Position numbers and translations under genes: made by a program. A stretch of 10,183 nt of DNA from Firmicutes bacterium UBA4874 (lineage in GTDB: Bacteria > Bacillota > Clostridia > Caldicoprobacterales > DTU083), in contig DHDO01000062.1 of the NCBI GenBank assembly GCA_002399435.1, positions 26,456 to 36,638 of the forward strand, written 5' to 3'. The notes beneath the pieces were generated by a model. It ran no database searches. It was not told the DNA's origin and saw only the letters and a list, made by a program, of their open reading frames with translations. Numbering within the stretch: the first letter of the stretch is position 1; each line of letters begins with the position of its first letter. Positions 1-5,948 of the stretch are shown piece after piece.

Positions 1-108
1 CCGACCTGTTAATGGGTTCTGTTGCCGACCTGTTAATGGGTTCTGTTGCCGACCTGTTAATGGGTTCTGATGCCAACCTGCTTATGGGTTCTGCTGCCAA
101 CCTGTTTA
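1..108. repeat. 24-bp tandem repeat array
   Basis: Four full 24-bp units (1-24, 25-48, 49-72, 73-96) and a half unit (97-108) sit head to tail with no spacers. Units 1 and 2 are identical, unit 3 differs at one position and unit 4 at four, so the array decays toward the glycosyltransferase gene. Because 24 is a multiple of 3, the repeat is an octapeptide in any open frame. On the plus strand one frame repeats DLLMGSVA. On the minus strand, in the frame of the glycosyltransferase but past its stop, it repeats QQNPLTGR. The array is cut by the window edge, so its full length is unknown. Confidence 0.95.
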
Positions 109-125
109 TTCGAGGCTCAGAATAA
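3..125 (+). CDS. possible C-terminal end of a repeat protein (partial)
   Basis: A plus-strand frame is open from the window edge to a TAA at 123-125. It encodes an octapeptide repeat (DLLMGSVA, then DLLMGSDA and NLLMGSAA) and ends NLFIRGSE. If real it is the tail of a gene starting outside the window, converging on the glycosyltransferase gene and overlapping its last 20 bases. The support is only that the frame stays open through a 24-bp repeat, which would happen by chance whenever one unit is open. Non-coding satellite DNA is an equally good explanation. No family is recognised. Confidence 0.2.
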   Translation, partial: DLLMGSVADLLMGSVADLLMGSDANLLMGSAANLFIRGSE

Positions 126-1209
126 AGTCGCATAAATCCATGGAAGAGTTGGGACGGGCCATATAATTCATCCGGCTGATCATGGTATCAACCTTTTCCG
201 TATTGGTCAGCAGCTGATAAACCGCTTCATCGGCAGGAAAGGTCTTGCTGATCTTCATTGCCAGGCCATTGTTCAAAAGGAACTCCACATTGCGGTCCTC
301 CTGCCCGGGAATGGGATCAATCAGCAGCATGGGAAGCCCCTTGGCCAGGCTTTCCGACACGGTCAATCCTCCCGGTTTGGTAAGGATGCAGTTGGATGCA
401 TCCATCATAACGTCCACATTATTGACAAAGCCATAGTTATAAATGGATCTTGTAAGATTCAATTCATCTATTTTTGCCTTCAGACTGCGGTTGTTTCCGC
501 AAACAGACAGAATCTGAAAGTCCAGATTCAGGCGATCGATCTGCTTCACTGCCTTCGCTACATCTCCATGGCCCATGCTTCCGCTCATTACCAGTATGGT
601 GGCCTTGTCCTGGATGGAAAGGGCTGCACGGGCCTCTCCCGCCGGCATTCTTTTTGCAAACTTTTTATTTAGGGGAATCCCGAAAGATCTCAGCCGGTCC
701 TCCTTCAGTCCCTTTTTCACAGCCTGCCTGGAAAGCAGTTCATTGGCAATGATATAGAAGTCCAGATCTGCCTCTTCCCAGAAAGGATGGATGGTAAAGT
801 CGGTCACGATGCCGATTAACTTGGCACGAAGGCCGACATGGCGACGGATCTGTGTTAAAATCTGCGCAGGAAAAATATGTGTGCAGACAATGACATCCGG
901 GTCGTATTTATCAATAATGCAGACCAGCTTTTTTGCCCATATGGAATTGGTCTTCCGGCCCACGGACATTTTCAGATTGTTTTTTTCCAGCTTTTCCGCC
1001 GCGCGATAGATCTTGCCATACAAGGCCGGGGCCAGTTTGATGGACAGCAGATAGCCCTGGGAAATTGACGCCTTTAAAATTGGGTTGATGTATTCAAATG
1101 TGTCCAGCATGGTGCAGTCCACATTTTTTTCCCTCAGACACTCCATGACGGACTTACCTGTCTGATTATGCCCTTGTCCAGCTGTAACCGATAAAAAAAG
1201 AACCTTCAT
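106..1209 (-). CDS. MGDG synthase / UgtP-type glycosyltransferase (GT28)
   Basis: This encodes a 367-residue glycosyltransferase of the type that moves a sugar from a nucleotide donor onto diacylglycerol or a similar lipid at the inner face of the membrane. The N-terminal half resembles the MGDG-synthase domain: a Rossmann start MKVLFLSVTAGQGHNQ with the GQGHNQ loop at 11-16, CTHIFP at 109-114 and VTDFTIHPFW at 135-144. The C-terminal half is a GT28 nucleotide-sugar domain: MSGSMG at 208-213 and TKPGGLTVSES at 277-287, followed by PIPGQEDRN. There is no signal peptide or clear membrane helix, as expected for a peripheral GT-B enzyme. A purine-rich GGGAAGAAGAGAG stretch precedes the ATG. It stands alone, and its 3' end runs into the 24-bp repeat array. 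The family is clear; the exact acceptor and sugar cannot be read. Confidence 0.92.
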   Translation of the reverse strand: MKVLFLSVTAGQGHNQTGKSVMECLREKNVDCTMLDTFEYINPILKASISQGYLLSIKLAPALYGKIYRAAEKLEKNNLKMSVGRKTNSIWAKKLVCIIDKYDPDVIVCTHIFPAQILTQIRRHVGLRAKLIGIVTDFTIHPFWEEADLDFYIIANELLSRQAVKKGLKEDRLRSFGIPLNKKFAKRMPAGEARAALSIQDKATILVMSGSMGHGDVAKAVKQIDRLNLDFQILSVCGNNRSLKAKIDELNLTRSIYNYGFVNNVDVMMDASNCILTKPGGLTVSESLAKGLPMLLIDPIPGQEDRNVEFLLNNGLAMKISKTFPADEAVYQLLTNTEKVDTMISRMNYMARPNSSMDLCDFILSLE

Positions 1210-1354
1210 AACTATCTCTCTTCTTCCCTGGTAACTCCATATTGCTTTTACTTCCTATTTTAACTTATTTTCGATATCCCTTCCAGTAAAACTTTTTCTT
1301 AAAAAAGAAAGACAGGAACGCTACAGGACCAAAGCGAGGAGATTCAAAAAAAGT

Positions 1355-1387
1355 CTAACACCAAAGAATGCTAAAAACCAAAGAAAG
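1355..1387. repeat. imperfect 16/17-bp tandem duplication
   Basis: Two adjacent copies, 1355-1370 and 1371-1387, share the pattern CTAA-A-CCAAAGAA-G. A third CCAAAG occurs at 1329-1334. The stretch is A-rich and lies between the glycosyltransferase gene and the terminator of the small hydrophobic gene. It may be simple low-complexity drift. Confidence 0.4.
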
Positions 1388-1390
1388 CCA

Positions 1391-1431
1391 AAAATAAAAA
1401 GAAGGAGCCATTTAAAGTAAGTGACTCCTTC
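1391..1431 (-). terminator. Rho-independent terminator of the small hydrophobic gene
   Basis: GAAGGAG (1401-1407) pairs with CTCCTTC (1425-1431). After one mismatch the stem continues from 1409-1414 to 1418-1423, closing a 3-nt loop. Read on the minus strand the hairpin is followed by TTTTTATTTTT (from 1400 down). It lies 38 bp past the stop codon of the gene at 1469-1651, which it should terminate, insulating the glycosyltransferase gene. Confidence 0.85.
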
Positions 1432-1468
1432 CACTATTTCTCTGTCAGTTCATTGTACTCCGACTTTC

Positions 1469-1651
1469 TTATGCCTCTGCCACTCCACCGCAGCCACCAA
1501 GGAATCTTCCTCCGCCAAATATAATGACAAGGATCAGGAAGAAGAAGAGTAATTCGGATCCGGACTCAAACAGTCCGCAGTTGCAGAAGAAGATAACCAG
1601 CAGAAGGAAGAAAAATAACAAGCTGTCATCGTTTCTACCGAAAAATCCCAT
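1469..1651 (-). CDS. small hydrophobic Cys/Gly-rich protein, possibly sporulation-related
   Basis: This encodes 60 residues with two very hydrophobic blocks: SLLFFFLLLVIFFCNCG (about 10-26) and LLFFFLILVIIFGGG (about 34-48), then a Gly/Cys-rich tail. The two blocks are similar (LLFFFLLLVIFF and LLFFFLILVIIF), so the protein looks like an internal duplication with two membrane segments. Coding is supported by a good SD (AGAGGGGG, 8 nt before the ATG), a dedicated terminator at 1391-1431 and a sigma-K-like promoter at 1721-1747. Small hydrophobic Gly/Cys proteins of this kind are common in spore formers, but I do not recognise a named family. A role in the mother cell or spore coat is an inference from the promoter and composition only. 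Confidence 0.7.
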   Translation of the reverse strand: MGFFGRNDDSLLFFFLLLVIFFCNCGLFESGSELLFFFLILVIIFGGGRFLGGCGGVAEA

Positions 1652-1720
1652 ACTTAAACCCCCTCTTTGAATTGTAAAGTACAGGCACAGGGATTTTTAT
1701 CCCGGTATGCCCTTCACTTA

Positions 1721-1747
1721 CAGTATATGAGGAAGGTTTCAATGGGT
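1721..1747 (-). promoter_or_regulatory. sigma-K-like promoter (AC-N16-CATANNNTG)
   Basis: On the minus strand, AC (1747-1746) is followed by exactly 16 nt and CATATACTG (1729-1721). The known sigma-K consensus is AC-N16/17-CATANNNTA; the last base differs. Transcription would start near 1713, leaving a leader of about 60 nt before the small hydrophobic gene. The arrangement matches the element before the ferritin-like gene at 6806-6832. The motif is short, so this is suggestive only. Confidence 0.35.
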
Positions 1748-1770
1748 GTATACCATTTCATCTTATTGGC

Positions 1771-2505
1771 TTATTGGTGGATCTCCTTTTCCATCTTCTT
1801 CAGACAGTCAAAGCAAATCCTCGCTTCCTCCATCCCGCTGGGAGTGAGCGTTTCGCTCTCGACAATCATTGGGACATGAAGCTCGCAGGCTTTCCGGTAG
1901 ACTTCTGCCACAGGTGCGGTGCCCATTCCAAGAGGTTTGCCGTGCCCTTCCGAATCGCCGTCCTTGATATGTATGAAATGGAGCTGGTCCTGATACTGTT
2001 CCATCAGCTGAATGGGATCCTGACCGGCAACGAATGCCCAGTAGGTGTCCAGCTCCAGCCTGATTTCGGTCTTTTCCGCGAGCTCAAAATACGGAATATA
2101 TCCTTCTTCTGTTCTGGCAAACTCCCTGAAATGATTGTGAAAGCCAAAAGTCATGCCTACGTCTGCCAGCTTCGGCTGAAGCTCCCGGGCATAATGAATG
2201 AACTCATTGAGTTTATCGCGGGTCCAGAGATCCGTCCCCGGAACGATGAAATTTCTGTTTCCAATTGCCTTGTGATAAGCGACGGTGCCGTCGAAATCCC
2301 TGACCAGATCTCTCCAGTCCGAATGCGTCCCGGAAGTTTTCAGCCCGTATTTCCCGAGCATATCCGCCACTTCCTTCGCGGAATGACCAAAGAAGCCGGC
2401 AAATTCCACCCATTTGTAACCGATCCCCGCGACCTGGCGAAGTGCGTCGTCCAGATTCTTTTCCGTTACGTCACGGACACTGTAAAGCTGCAAGCCATAC
2501 TCCAT
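1771..2505 (-). CDS. TIM-barrel sugar (phosphate) isomerase/epimerase
   Basis: This encodes a 244-residue protein of the xylose-isomerase-like TIM-barrel family (AP endonuclease 2 fold), which carries out metal-dependent aldose-ketose isomerisation or epimerisation in the cytoplasm. It opens MEYGLQLYSVRD, as many family members do. Likely metal and substrate residues are E34 (KWVEF), H61, FHNH at 122-125, E151/D153 (LELDTYW), H179 (HIKD) and E216 (VESE). The frame is open to an ATG at 2608-2610, but ATG 2503-2505 is chosen because AGGAG lies 10 nt upstream, the extra 35 residues are unlike the family, and the promoter at 2581-2610 would leave the longer form without a leader. It follows fucI by 184 bp and has its own promoter. 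The substrate is unknown; a role in fucose or another deoxy or keto sugar route is inferred from the neighbours. Confidence 0.88.
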   Translation of the reverse strand: MEYGLQLYSVRDVTEKNLDDALRQVAGIGYKWVEFAGFFGHSAKEVADMLGKYGLKTSGTHSDWRDLVRDFDGTVAYHKAIGNRNFIVPGTDLWTRDKLNEFIHYARELQPKLADVGMTFGFHNHFREFARTEEGYIPYFELAEKTEIRLELDTYWAFVAGQDPIQLMEQYQDQLHFIHIKDGDSEGHGKPLGMGTAPVAEVYRKACELHVPMIVESETLTPSGMEEARICFDCLKKMEKEIHQ

Positions 2506-2515
2506 ATGATTCACT

Positions 2516-2520
2516 CTCCT
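2516..2520 (-). promoter_or_regulatory. ribosome-binding site deciding the epimerase start
   Basis: AGGAG on the minus strand lies 10 nt before the ATG at 2505. It fixes the start over the in-frame ATG 105 bases further upstream. Confidence 0.75.
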
Positions 2521-2531
2521 TATATTGTATG

Positions 2532-2579
2532 GAAGGAAGGGAGCAGATGGCTTTTCCTGCTCCCTGTCACTCTTCCTTC
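2532..2579 (-). other. leader hairpin upstream of the epimerase gene
   Basis: GGGAGCAG (2539-2546) pairs with CTGCTCCC (2557-2564) around a 10-nt loop. A lower stem, GAAGGAA (2532-2538) with TTCCTTC (2573-2579), is separated by an 8-nt one-sided bulge. It lies between the predicted promoter and the SD. There is no following T run, so it is not an ordinary terminator. The lower stem may be lost if transcription starts near 2574. Confidence 0.5.
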
Positions 2580-2580
2580 T

Positions 2581-2610
2581 ACTATATAGTTTATCATATT
2601 TCCATGCCAA
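2581..2610 (-). promoter_or_regulatory. sigma-A promoter of the epimerase gene
   Basis: TTGGCA (2610-2605) and TATAGT (2586-2581) are separated by 18 nt on the minus strand. Each hexamer matches the consensus at five of six positions. Transcription would start near 2574, about 70 nt before the ATG. Confidence 0.55.
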
Positions 2611-2674
2611 ATAGGTTATTACAGGAGCAACTCTTTGTGCATCTTCTCCGATTTGTCAACTGCCCAAAAGAGCA

Positions 2675-2699
2675 CAGGGCAGATCCTTCTCATGCCCTG
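2675..2699 (-). other. hairpin over the fucI stop codon
   Basis: CAGGGCA (2675-2681) pairs with TGCCCTG (2693-2699), with the fucI TGA in the 11-nt loop. On the minus strand it is followed by TGCTCTTTTGGG, a poor T run. It could be a weak terminator or a 3'-end stabiliser. Confidence 0.35.
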
Positions 2700-4504
2700 C
2701 CGTAAAGCGGTCCGTAAGCGGAGCAGGCACGATAATCGGCTCCCTGCGGATCCATGGCTCCAAAGGCACCCCAGGAGGCGGGCCGGTAAATCCGGTCTTC
2801 CGGTACATTATGCATGGCGACGGGAATCCGGAGGATCGAAGCCAGAGTGATCAAATCCCCGCCGATGTGTCCGTAACTGATGGCGCCATGGTTCGCTCCC
2901 CAGTTGTTCATGACGGAGTACACATCCCGGAAGGGGCCTTTACCGGTCAGGATCGGTGCAAACCAGGTGGTCGGCCAGGTGGGGTCCGTGCGAAGATTCA
3001 GCTTGTCATGGACTTCCGGAGAGACACTGCAGGAGTAGCCTTCTGCAATCTGAAGCATCGGACCCAGGCCTTTGACCAGATTGATGCGGGACATGGTGAG
3101 AGGCATCCCGCCTCTGGACAGGAAGTCTGAGGAATACCCGCCCCCGCGGAAATAGTCCGTATTGGCCGGGCGCCATTTCGTGGCATCCAGACATTTTCCG
3201 GCTTCTGCCGGTGTGATGTCCCAGAAGGGTTTCATCCCCGGTTTGCCGTCGATCTGCTGTTCCCCGGTGGCATCCAGTGTGCAGGCTCCGGAGTTGAGCA
3301 GGTGGATCATGCCGTTTGCAGCATAACCGGTCAGGTCCCTGCCGGTGACACGTTTTACCGCCTCCGGGCTCCAATAGGTGCGGACATCTGCAAACAGCTG
3401 CCCTGTTCCGGACAGCAGATGGCCCAGGAGCATGGCGGCGCCGTTCAGGCTGTCATTTTCCGTTGCCACGATATAAGGCTCCCGGATGCCGTTCCAGTCA
3501 AAGGAAGAATTCAGCATGGCCTCCATAAAATCGCCGTTGGGCATATAGTCTGTCCACTGTCTCTGCCCCTGAAACCCTGCGGCAATGGCATTGTGCCCCA
3601 TAGCCTCTTCCGCATAGCCCATCTCCGCCAGTCTGGGATTTCCGATCATCAGATCGCGGCCAATCATTGCCATCTTCACAACGGTTTCCCAGTCCTGATC
3701 CATTTCCTGCCGGCTCTTTTTGATCCGGTTCACGTCACTTCCTTCCCTGCAGTTCTCCTTTACCCATGCGAGGGCATACCGGAACTCCTCCGGGTCAAGG
3801 ATGTTCAGGTCCAGGCGCCGGCGAAACTCGGACATGTCGATCTGCTCCACCCGCATTCCCAGATAGTTTTCAAAGAAGTCATGGCTGACCATGGAGCCGG
3901 CGATCCCCATGGCGGTGCTGCCCATGGCAAGATACGACTTGTTTCGTAATGTGGCGGCAGCCAGTCCGGCTTTTGCAAACTGCAGCAGTTTCCGCTGGAC
4001 ATCTTCCGGAATGGCGGGGTCATCAATATCCTGTACGTCCCTGCCATAGATGCCAAAAGCGGGAAGCCCTTTCTGGGCATGAGCTGCCAACACGGCAGCC
4101 AGATAGACTGCACCGGGCCGTTCGGTCCCGTTGAACCCCCATACCGCCTTGGGCATCAGCGGATCCATATCCATGGTCTCGGAACCATAGCACCAGCATG
4201 GTGTTACGCTGATGGAAACGCCGACGCCTTCCCGCTTGAACTTTTCCGCCGTTTGGGCGGCCTCTTTTACCCCGCCAATGCAGGTATCCGCAATCACGCA
4301 TTCCACCGGGAAGCCATTGGGATGGCGCAGATGGTCACTTATTAATTTTGCTGTCTTCCTGGCCATGTCCATGGTCTGATTCTCCAGGGATTCCCGGATG
4401 CCTTTTCTTCTCCCGTCAATAATCGGACGAATGCCGATTTTGGGGAGAGCTTCCTGATAACGGTTGACAGGTGACGGAACCTTCAGATCTGTTACGTTTG
4501 CCAT
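2690..4504 (-). CDS. fucI: L-fucose isomerase
   Basis: This encodes a 604-residue L-fucose isomerase, which converts L-fucose to L-fuculose (also D-arabinose to D-ribulose) with Mn2+ as the first step of cytoplasmic fucose breakdown. The length fits the family (about 590). The metal ligands are all visible: E349 (VATEND), D373 (FADVRTYW) and H539 (GANHG), corresponding by alignment from memory to E337, D361 and H528 of E. coli FucI. Other landmarks are [10 protein letters not shown] near 23-32, TPCWCYGSE near 101-109 and the C-terminal [12 protein letters not shown]. The start has an excellent SD (AAGGAGGAG, 8 nt upstream). It follows the lacI-family gene by 58 bp with no terminator between, and a palindromic operator lies about 107 bp upstream within lacI. 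Fuculokinase, fuculose-phosphate aldolase and a transporter are absent from this window. Confidence 0.96.
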   Translation of the reverse strand: MANVTDLKVPSPVNRYQEALPKIGIRPIIDGRRKGIRESLENQTMDMARKTAKLISDHLRHPNGFPVECVIADTCIGGVKEAAQTAEKFKREGVGVSISVTPCWCYGSETMDMDPLMPKAVWGFNGTERPGAVYLAAVLAAHAQKGLPAFGIYGRDVQDIDDPAIPEDVQRKLLQFAKAGLAAATLRNKSYLAMGSTAMGIAGSMVSHDFFENYLGMRVEQIDMSEFRRRLDLNILDPEEFRYALAWVKENCREGSDVNRIKKSRQEMDQDWETVVKMAMIGRDLMIGNPRLAEMGYAEEAMGHNAIAAGFQGQRQWTDYMPNGDFMEAMLNSSFDWNGIREPYIVATENDSLNGAAMLLGHLLSGTGQLFADVRTYWSPEAVKRVTGRDLTGYAANGMIHLLNSGACTLDATGEQQIDGKPGMKPFWDITPAEAGKCLDATKWRPANTDYFRGGGYSSDFLSRGGMPLTMSRINLVKGLGPMLQIAEGYSCSVSPEVHDKLNLRTDPTWPTTWFAPILTGKGPFRDVYSVMNNWGANHGAISYGHIGGDLITLASILRIPVAMHNVPEDRIYRPASWGAFGAMDPQGADYRACSAYGPLYGRA

Positions 4505-4562
4505 GAGATACTCCTCCTTTTAATGTGTTTTTACGTTTGATATGGAGCTATTTGGGACCACT

Positions 4563-5624
4563 CTATTTCTTTGTGTCTCCCGGCTGATCTCTGCCGGAAG
4601 ACGGCAATGGTTGAACCGGTTCATATTTTTTAACGGAATCGCGGATCAACATGCGGGTCTGCATGCGGATACAGGCAGGAAAGCCGTCCGAATCCCCTTT
4701 GATGCGCCGGATTACCATATGGGCTGCCGCCTTGCCGATCCGATCCGTTGGCTGCTCCACTACGGTCAGGGGCGGATGAATCACGTCAGACAGATCAAAA
4801 TGGTCAAACCCGATGACGGAAATATCGTCCGGGATCCGAAGCTTCCGTTCATTTGCAGCGATAATGGCTCCAAATGTCATGTAGTAATTGGTGATGTATA
4901 CGGCTGTAGGCAGATGTTCCAGGGAAAAAAGGGACTTCGCAGCCTCATACCCGCCGCTGTTGGAGAAATGCCCGCAGGTAACCCATTGGTCCCGGGGCTC
5001 GATGCCATAGGTACGCAATGCCTCCAGGTAGCCCTTGTACCGCTCCCGGCCGGTGGATGTGTCAGGATCACCGTTGATGATGGCAATGTCCCTGTGGTTC
5101 TGCTGGATCAGCCATTCGACCGCGCGGAAAGAGGCATTGGCGTTGTCAACCGCAACCAGATCCGTGGAAAAGGAAGGCATCTCATCGTTTACCATTACAA
5201 CCGGTATGCCATCGTCCTGAAACTCCTGCAGAACTCCCGATCGGCCGCAGCTTCCCGGAAGGAGGATCAGGCCGTCCACGGAACGGGATTTGAGAAAGTG
5301 GAGCTTTTGATCCAGTATATCCGGATCGGACTGAAAGTCGCATACAACAATGCTGTAATTGGCTTCCGCCAGCACATCCTCTGCCGCGGTAATCACAGAG
5401 GTGGCAAACAGATCCGTCAGGCTGGACAGCACCACGCCGATGGTCATGGAACGATTGTTTTTCAGGCCTTTGGCAATGATGTTTTCCTGAAAACCCAGCT
5501 CCCGGATCGCTTCCCCGATCCGGATACGATTTTTTTCCCGGAGGGAATATCCGTTCAAATACCTGGACACCGTACCAATGGATACCTGTGCCCGTTTGGC
5601 CACATCCCGTATTGTAACGGACAT
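4563..5624 (-). CDS. LacI-family transcriptional repressor of the fucose block
   Basis: This encodes a 353-residue LacI/GalR-type regulator. The N-terminal helix-turn-helix is TIRDVAKRAQVSIGTVSRYLNG (about 4-25); the hinge helix follows (IIAKGLKNNRS, 49-59), with L54 in the place of the leucine that wedges into the operator centre. Residues from about 61 (TIGVVLSSLTD) form the periplasmic-binding-like sensor domain, including VIGFDHFDLSDVIHPPLTVVEQP near 270-292. The last 20 or so residues are polar and extend past the usual domain end. The SD GGGAGG lies 6 nt before the ATG. Its promoter carries a palindrome at +7 or so, implying autorepression, and a second copy in its own 3' end precedes fucI. 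The effector is probably fucose, fuculose or a related sugar phosphate (inference). Confidence 0.94.
   Translation of the reverse strand: MSVTIRDVAKRAQVSIGTVSRYLNGYSLREKNRIRIGEAIRELGFQENIIAKGLKNNRSMTIGVVLSSLTDLFATSVITAAEDVLAEANYSIVVCDFQSDPDILDQKLHFLKSRSVDGLILLPGSCGRSGVLQEFQDDGIPVVMVNDEMPSFSTDLVAVDNANASFRAVEWLIQQNHRDIAIINGDPDTSTGRERYKGYLEALRTYGIEPRDQWVTCGHFSNSGGYEAAKSLFSLEHLPTAVYITNYYMTFGAIIAANERKLRIPDDISVIGFDHFDLSDVIHPPLTVVEQPTDRIGKAAAHMVIRRIKGDSDGFPACIRMQTRMLIRDSVKKYEPVQPLPSSGRDQPGDTKK
4611..4624. promoter_or_regulatory. predicted LacI-family operator upstream of fucI
   Basis: TTGAACCGGTTCAT contains the perfect 12-bp palindrome TGAACCGGTTCA with the central CG typical of LacI-family operators. 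It lies in codons 334-339 of the repressor gene, about 107 bp before the fucI start, and matches the site at 5679-5692 at 12 of 14 positions. A weak promoter, TTGATC-N18-TATGAA on the minus strand, would place the operator over its -10 element. Confidence 0.6.
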
Positions 5625-5678
5625 ACCACACCTCCCGAAAACAAAATTGGAATAGGATCCGCATTCGCGAAATCAAAC

Positions 5679-5692
5679 TTGAACCAGTTCAA
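5679..5692. promoter_or_regulatory. predicted LacI-family operator of the repressor gene
   Basis: TTGAACCAGTTCAA is a perfect inverted repeat (TTGAAC / GTTCAA around CA). It begins 14 nt downstream of the -10 element of the lacI promoter, where a bound repressor would block elongation or initiation. It is nearly the same sequence as 4611-4624. Confidence 0.65.
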
Positions 5693-5706
5693 CTTTCATC
5701 ATTTCT

Positions 5707-5735
5707 ACTTTAGCCCATTGAGGAGGAATTGTCAA
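5707..5735 (-). promoter_or_regulatory. sigma-A promoter of the lacI-family gene
   Basis: On the minus strand a perfect TTGACA (5735-5730) is followed after 17 nt by TAAAGT (5712-5707). Transcription would start near 5700, giving a leader of about 75 nt that begins just before the operator. Confidence 0.7.
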
Positions 5736-5815
5736 TGGACGAATTTGTTTCCCTTGCAAAAGATGCCATGGAAAGAATGCTGCAAAGGAGAAATGGTTTG
5801 CAGATATGAATATAT

Positions 5816-5869
5816 AAGAAAAAAGAGGTTGCACCCATCTGAGCCTGTCAGACAGAGACAATCTCTTTT
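5816..5869 (-). terminator. probable terminator of the ferritin-like gene
   Basis: AAAAGAG (5821-5827) pairs with CTCTTTT (5863-5869), and TTG (5829-5831) with CAA (5859-5861) after one mismatch. The minus-strand transcript then runs into a T-rich stretch (TTTTTTCTT). The loop is long and contains a small hairpin. It lies 80 bp past the stop codon of the gene at 5949-6761 and upstream of the lacI promoter. Confidence 0.55.
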
Positions 5870-5875
5870 CCTGTA

Positions 5876-5913
5876 TGCAGGGGATCTTCCCCTCCGCGAA
5901 CCTCTCCCCTGCA
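5876..5913 (-). other. 9-bp hairpin downstream of the ferritin-like gene
   Basis: TGCAGGGGA (5876-5884) and TCCCCTGCA (5905-5913) are perfect inverted repeats around a 20-nt loop. A smaller alternative, GGGGA-TCT-TCCCC (5880-5892), uses the same left arm, so the two are mutually exclusive. No T run follows. It is the first structure in the 3' untranslated region, before the terminator. Confidence 0.5.
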
Positions 5914-5948
5914 AATGAAGCTTTCCTTCTTCGGACCGCAATGAATCC

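Noticed and set aside
1..108. CRISPR array
   Set aside because: The units abut with no unique spacers and no cas genes are present.
1774..2589. Plus-strand reading frame of 271 codons
   Set aside because: It is antisense to the TIM-barrel epimerase, which has the family motifs, SD and promoter. No supporting signal was seen for the plus frame.
4611..4624. Catabolite-responsive (cre) site for CcpA
   Set aside because: The palindrome is 12 bp and lacks the spacing of the 14-bp cre consensus. Its match to the site in the lacI promoter makes the local repressor the simpler reader.
4542..5918. Long plus-strand reading frame of 458 codons
   Set aside because: It lies antisense to the lacI-family gene, whose protein is clearly recognisable. 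It has no SD of note, and its product resembles no family; it is a shadow of codon use on the other strand.
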